Assembly (NCBI GenBank): GCA_025201765.1 | Contig: MU623372.1 | Span: 62,001 to 126,000, forward strand | Length of the DNA: 64,000 bases | Source: Daldinia sp. FL1419 | Lineage: Eukaryota; Ascomycota; Sordariomycetes; Xylariales; Hypoxylaceae | Direction: 5' to 3' | Shown: positions 58,657-64,000 of the stretch, piece by piece | Layout of the letters: each line of letters starts with the position of its first letter | Numbering within the stretch: position 1 is the stretch's first letter | The notes under the pieces: generated by a model | What the model saw: the letters and a program-made list of their open reading frames with translations, nothing else | Database searches by the model: none | What the model was told of the DNA's origin: nothing | Program-made: the position numbers and the translations under genes

Positions 58657-61600
58657 ATTTCATTTTCATAAAATAGAGTTCTTATTCGATGAATTCCGCG
58701 GGAGCCGTAAAAAGGATAGTTAGGCGAGCAGCGGTTACGATATTTTTTTACGAATATACTATATAGCTCGAGAATCTATTCGCGAGTTTTCATCGATAAT
58801 TTAATGATTAATGCGGTTGAGGAAGGTCGAAGAGGGTCATCAAGAGGCCTCATCATGCTAACTGGCTAGCATGGGTTACTAAGAAGAGGGTCAATGTGAC
58901 CATAAACCACGAATATGACCACGAGTATGACCACGACAAGAAACGGTAGAGATGATTAAGAATGATTAAAGAGGGACAATGTCAGCGGCTGGTCTGCGCT
59001 TATCGTCGTGTTGAGGCTAGCGCGGACGTGTTCTTTTTACATAGCACATAGCATTAAGAATAAGTGGCATGGCCGGGTATGGCAGCATGGTCTGATGTGT
59101 TGTTGGTTCTCAGAACAAGAACCCAAGTATGGGGTTCGTCGCCTGGCTAACGTTTAATCTACCAGTACTACTACTCTACTTGCTACTTTGGGTAGCGTGG
59201 GACAATAGGGCGGAAAAGGCAGTGGAACTCTCTCTTTTATTTTTCTCTTGTTTCTCCATTCATCGAGTATTCCTGGTACTATGTAATTCCGCCGTGTGTA
59301 CTACGGCGGCAGTGTACTTTGTATATCGGAACCCCAAAACCGGTATAGCATCTCACGATAAAAAGGAACACAGGGGACAGTTACTGGTTCGAGCGCTCTT
59401 TAAAGCCCGCGCAGGGGGTCAGTTAGCCACATTCCTTAGATACTTTTAGTGTAAAGATGTATGTACTTATTTTGAGCACAGACTGCGGAACCCCCTGCCG
59501 TCCGGCCTGAGGTACTTTGGCAAACACCCTAAAGTCCAGGGGTTATCGTGAACTCTCTCGCTAGTGGCAACACGCCGTGATTCGAGGTAATGTTGTTGGT
59601 CCCTTTTCACGTGTACCGTACACGCACTATGAAGCGAGATGAGACCCCCCAAATCCTCAACTATATTCCTAACTATATTCAGAAGTTATACTGATACATT
59701 ACGAGAAACTGTAGGAACGAATCTCTATATCCTTAATAATAGTATCAGCCTTGAAAAAAAAAAAAAAAACCACCAAGCATTAACCTTCTTTCTAGACGAT
59801 GTAACTCCTCTCGTTCATTATTTCTATTCCAAGTCGAGCAAATACTACATAGTATTAAATGACTACTTATTCCTACGAGACGGGTCCCTGACCAAAGTTC
59901 CCCGCCAGGCGAACTGTCGGCTAACCGTTCCTAGCTCATTCCCTGGAGGCTGGAGGATTTATTTTGAGGTCAAGATCCCGACAGCACTTACAACCCTGAT
60001 CGCGAATATTTTGCTCCAGCGCTGCGCCACGGCGAGAATCATTAGCGAAGCCAAGCTTGTATCTGGAAATAGATTCACAGTATCTCAAATAGTATCTCAA
60101 ATATTTATCAATAATTAGGTACACAGTCGTCTTTTTTTGGCCTCGATAGCCTCGATAGCGACAAATATCGTAGGACGGCGATCGATGGTCGGCATATGAA
60201 GTCATACTAATTTGTAACTGGGCAACATGTTCTTAGGTGCACCGCCATTTGTCGATCCTCAGATAAGATTGATGTCATTCTGTTGCTGTCCTTGCAGATA
60301 TCTGAGACTTGCATCCTTGACCACAACTGCAGGTACCACCAAGAGCATCGACCCTTTCGTGGCCCATCTTGCTTTTGTTCGTCTCTTAGCGCCACGATGA
60401 TAGGTAGGAAATGTATGGTGGGATCCATCATCCACTACCAACGTTACGGCAAGGCACAAGATAACCCTTTTAGACCCGTACTGCCCTAGGTTAGTAGCCC
60501 ACAACCAGGCCATAGCTAGCCGTTAATAAGACAAGGCAAAAAATACATCTGTAGTGAATCAACTGCTAGGAATCTTTTGCATATACACTACATCCGGCCC
60601 CCATCTCCCGCGCGCTAGGCGCAGCCCACGTGTTTAGCCGGGTTCCTCGGGGTGCGGGTCTATCGTGAGCCCTCGAAGGCTTAGTTACCCAATAGCCGCG
60701 ACTCTTTGCGCGAACGCAGAGCTGGCGGACCTTCCACACACGGCAGTTATGCTGCCCTGCCACGTTTCGGGACGGCATAGTGCTGAGAGGCTGAGCTGCT
60801 CGAAGGAGCCAAGTTTTCATAAATCTATACGCTTCAGGAACCCTACGAACGATGAATAAGAGATAGTTCGCTGTTAGTTCCTCAAAACGTTTCAAGAAGC
60901 GCGAGTGAGCAGTTTCTGACGCTCTCTTTGGTTGAAAACATGCTATTCGTATCAAAATAGTGCATTCATAAGCTGGCTGCGACCCATACGGAATACAGCC
61001 CATGCCTTTGCGTATATATATAATAGGTCGCCAAGACCTAGCCTCGCAAACCTCCATGTAGCATTACCTTCCCGGGGATGGCGGGACATGCAGAGCATAG
61101 TTACCGCTAGTCGTTGAAGAAATCGGTTGGGGCGGAAAGATCCACGCATCTCATACACATCGTATCCGGTACTTCTCGCAACCTATTACCTTGACGACTT
61201 CATCCCGTACTTATACATACTTGCAGATGGTGGGGGAGCATCACGAAGAAAAGAGATCCGAGCCCCCAGCTAGGCACGTACATATCTAACATGTGGAGTT
61301 GGCTCATACGGCGACCAAGTAGCTTCATATCCCTATCTCGGGATTTGGGGACGCAAAGAGCACATGTTGCTCTGTGCTAAAGATGGCCGAAGATGGCTTA
61401 ACGTGGCTAAAGATGGACCCGAGACCGGCATCTCCCCACACGGGCGGGTTGGCCCAAGGAGGATTCCTCTTAATTTACTAACACGGCTCGCTCGAAGAAG
61501 CACTGGGCCATCCTATCTTCCCTAATATCAAGTAATACCAAATTTAAACCAGCTTCGGGGGCTAAAACACGCTCTAACCATATGAATAGTTTTAGATGAC

Positions 61601-62134
61601 CAGTTCCATCTATCTCCAAGTCTGTAAGATGTACGAAATGTCGCTGATTGGGTGTGCTTTACCAACAGTAGGCTAGCCTTGCAGGATTCACAGCTTTGAG
61701 CATGACCTGAAACAAAGCATTGATTAAAACGTGCTGGCAGCGTAGTATTTTATGCCATCTAGTTGGTCAGCGATCAATCTACGGGGCAGTTGGGGGTGTT
61801 CGTAAAAAATCAGCTGTGCAACACAAGATCTCGAAATAGTAACACGGGTAGGGCTAAAGCTGAGAAGCTGACGGTACTAAGGGTACATAGCCATCACCAA
61901 CATAGATTGTACCATGTAGCATAGCATTCGCGTCTTATTCGGACTCGGACTGGGTCTGACGAAGACGGACAATGGACATATCGGCATTATGTGAATTTCA
62001 CGTTAGATGGATGATGCGATTCAAACTCGGACGAGAAACTCGGAAATATTCGGTGTGTGTAATTATTCCGATTAATACCATCCGAGTACCCAGGTACCGG
62101 ATGAAAAGTTGCAAGTGATGAAGGTTATGTTTAT

Positions 62135-62154
62135 GTTGTATTGTGTTGTATTGT
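62135..62154. repeat. 10-bp direct repeat, two copies
   Basis: GTTGTATTGT occurs twice in tandem, followed by a related GTTGGTGTTGGTT stretch. Confidence 0.8.
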
Positions 62155-63672
62155 GTTGGTGTTGGTTGACGGCGCAGAAATTTGTCAATTACATCGATAC
62201 CTCCGCCTTTTCACGATATAATATGTATAATAACTATCTACACCGGATCAAATGAAAAGAACCCAAAACAAAAATTTATTAAAAAAATACCGATCAAGCT
62301 TAATGTACTTACTGTGCCAGATCCCGACAATCTGGGTTCAACCACAGCGCCCCAAAACCCAAGTCCATGGATTAAGGCAAAGACCATCGGGAGCATCTGC
62401 CCGTTATCGGGGCATAGGTTCCTATGGTAGTTTTGTGCAATCGTATGGGGTGGGAATGGGTGTATTCGGTGTATTTCCCACGGGTGTATAGATTGTAATA
62501 AGTTGTAAGGGTGCCTCCCGCGCCGTCGAGATTCGGCTCATCCCGATGCCACAAGCCCGTAGATCTCGATTATAGGGATTTCAAGGGCTAATCTACCTTA
62601 AGGGCTCCAAAAACCTTATTGCGACCACGTAACTTTGTTTTTCTTTTTCAATATAAGACCCATCCAGGCTTAATTGGATTTATTAGTAGCATCGTCGGAA
62701 ACCATAAAAATGGTGTCGGCAATTTCAACCTGAGGCGCGGCCGAGTAGCAACTAAAATGCTCCACCACCGAAAAAAAAACACATAGCGACAGTTTAAACG
62801 TCATCCGGCATATCAATCGTAATTTGTTACACTACGTACGACGTGGATATCCAATAATCTTAAATTCCTGGTAATAAAATAGGCAATCCGGTCCAATTTG
62901 ACTCAGATATATATAGATTAGATTGCAGGTGTATTTTTGCATATTTTGCTGTAAGATGGCGGATGAGTGCATGGTTTTTCTCCAAAAGGTGCAGAACATG
63001 AAAGGTCTTGTACAATACAACAATCAGGTACTTTAGGTACCCAGGTAAGTAGGTATGCATTACCCAAGGTACCTCTTGCGTAGGGCTAATAAAAGGTAGG
63101 TCACAATGTGGCTGTCTCGAATTCAAGCCTTAACTTTAGGCAGGTTAGTTATTAATAATTATCTACCTAGTTATTGTTCACTAGACTTGGCAAATCCGTG
63201 CATGAGCCACCAGCTGCGCGAGGCTGAACTCTCTTTATCTTATCCTGTATCGAGATCAAATCATAAATGTCATTCCAACATTGACAACGTCAATTTATCA
63301 CGTATCTAGCTATCAAATTCACGCGATGCATATATACAAACTAATATGCAAAAATTAAATCCCGGTCCAAAAGTATAGTAAAAAGAAAGGAATATCATCT
63401 GAGCTGAGCTAGTTTCTTTACTACCGGCGGATCAAGAGGATTAATATGTCATTCGTAACCATTCAACGCGACTGCAATTGAGACAGGGCATCACGAAATC
63501 AGCCTTACCATAGCCGCGCCAAAAAAAAAATAACGCGTGCTCCAAGGCCTCTATATCGACTCATACATTCGAGCATCATACAAGGTTTTTATCTATCCAA
63601 CATAGGAAAATATCTTATGTATAATATCTGCACGCTCATCTCCATAACGTGCTTGCCCAAGATCCATCCAAG

Positions 63673-64000
63673 ATGAAGTTCTTTATTGACGATCTTCCCG
63701 TTCTTTTTCCGTATCCACGGATATACCCAGAGCAATATGCGTATATGTGTGACCTTAAACGGACTCTGGATGCAGGCGGGCATTGTGTCCTAGAGATGCC
63801 TTCGGGGACCGGGAAAACCGTCTCCCTACTATCATTGATTATCGCATATCAACAACATTACCCTGAACACAGGAAGCTCATCTATTGCTCTCGTACCATG
63901 TCAGAAATCGAGAAGGCATTAGCAGAACTTAAAGCTCTGATGAAGTTCAGAGCCGACGAACTTGGCCACGTAGAAGATTTCCGCGGCCTCGGTCTTACAA
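63673..64000 (+). CDS. RAD3: Rad3/XPD DNA helicase of TFIIH, 5' part
   Basis: The frame starts with ATG at 63673 and runs open past the window edge, giving 109 codons of about 800 expected. Rad3/XPD is the 5'-3' Fe-S helicase of TFIIH, needed for nucleotide-excision repair. The N-terminus MKFFIDDLPVLFPYPRIYPEQ is close to identical across fungi and fixes the start. YPEQ belongs to the Q-motif region, and the Walker A motif SGTGKT is at residues 44-49 in VLEMPSGTGKTVSLLSL. Motif Ia follows as LIYCSRTMSEIEKALAEL. The Fe-S cysteines and later motifs lie outside the window. Confidence 0.95.
   Translation, partial: MKFFIDDLPVLFPYPRIYPEQYAYMCDLKRTLDAGGHCVLEMPSGTGKTVSLLSLIIAYQQHYPEHRKLIYCSRTMSEIEKALAELKALMKFRADELGHVEDFRGLGLT

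Larger units (their letters stand above)
57037..63672. other. 6.6 kb region upstream of the CON7-like gene and RAD3
   Basis: This is the divergent space between the C2H2 regulator (-) and RAD3 (+). No convincing gene is visible. A 159-codon frame at 59639-60118 is AT-rich, crosses an A-run and lacks a domain. Repeats lie at 58627-58656 and 62135-62154, a GC palindrome at 58453-58466, and TAGGTA words near 58255, 63030 and 63160. A long promoter or leader is common for developmental regulators. Confidence 0.5.

Noticed and set aside
59639..60118. 159-codon frame on the plus strand
   Set aside because: Very AT-rich, crosses a 15-bp A-run, has no domain and no splice support.
15775..64000. Functional linkage of TFIIH genes TFB1 and RAD3, with CIA1 as the Fe-S donor pathway for Rad3
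   Set aside because: They are up to 50 kb apart with unrelated genes between; fungal genomes do not cluster such housekeeping genes, so chance is the simplest reading.

Overview
The window looks like nuclear DNA from a filamentous ascomycete (Pezizomycotina, probably Sordariomycetes). Most genes carry short introns (50-150 bp) with GT...AG ends and CTAAC-like branch sites. Conserved fungal housekeeping genes are mixed with multi-kilobase non-coding stretches, and a Con7-type C2H2 regulator typical of Pezizomycotina is present. No intact transposon, rRNA, tRNA or CRISPR array could be supported. Gene models below were built by joining reading frames at visible splice sites; the frame is conserved across every junction reported.

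Left part (0-23 kb): the 3' end of an unrecognised acidic protein; GUT2, mitochondrial FAD glycerol-3-phosphate dehydrogenase (-); an MHYT-domain membrane protein (-); a 3.5 kb gap; CIA1, a WD40 cytosolic iron-sulfur assembly factor (+); a low-complexity protein with a Cys-rich tail (-); TFB1, the p62 subunit of TFIIH (-); and KGD1, the E1 subunit of 2-oxoglutarate dehydrogenase (+).

Middle (23-28.4 kb): the most interesting block. A Fur-type NCS1 nucleobase permease (+), a predicted secreted deaminase of the cytidine/guanine-deaminase fold (-) and a 2-oxoglutarate-dependent xanthine dioxygenase of the XanA type (+) are adjacent. The shared promoter of the last two holds four HGATAR (AreA/NIT2-type) sites and one CGG-N6-CCG site resembling the UaY purine-catabolism operator. 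My inference is a small nitrogen-scavenging cluster: extracellular deamination of a purine such as guanine, uptake, and oxidation of xanthine to urate.

Right part (28.4-64 kb): PPM2/TYW4, wybutosine-synthesis methyltransferase with Kelch and JmjC domains (-); ATG18, a PROPPIN autophagy protein (+); PPS1, a dual-specificity phosphatase (-); a DDHD-domain phospholipase (+); a 9.9 kb stretch without a supportable gene; CON7-like C2H2 transcription factor (-); another 6.6 kb non-coding stretch; and the first 109 codons of RAD3/XPD (+), cut by the window edge.

Intergenic DNA is rich in short tandem repeats and in a dispersed TAGGTA/TACCTA word that I did not notice in coding exons.
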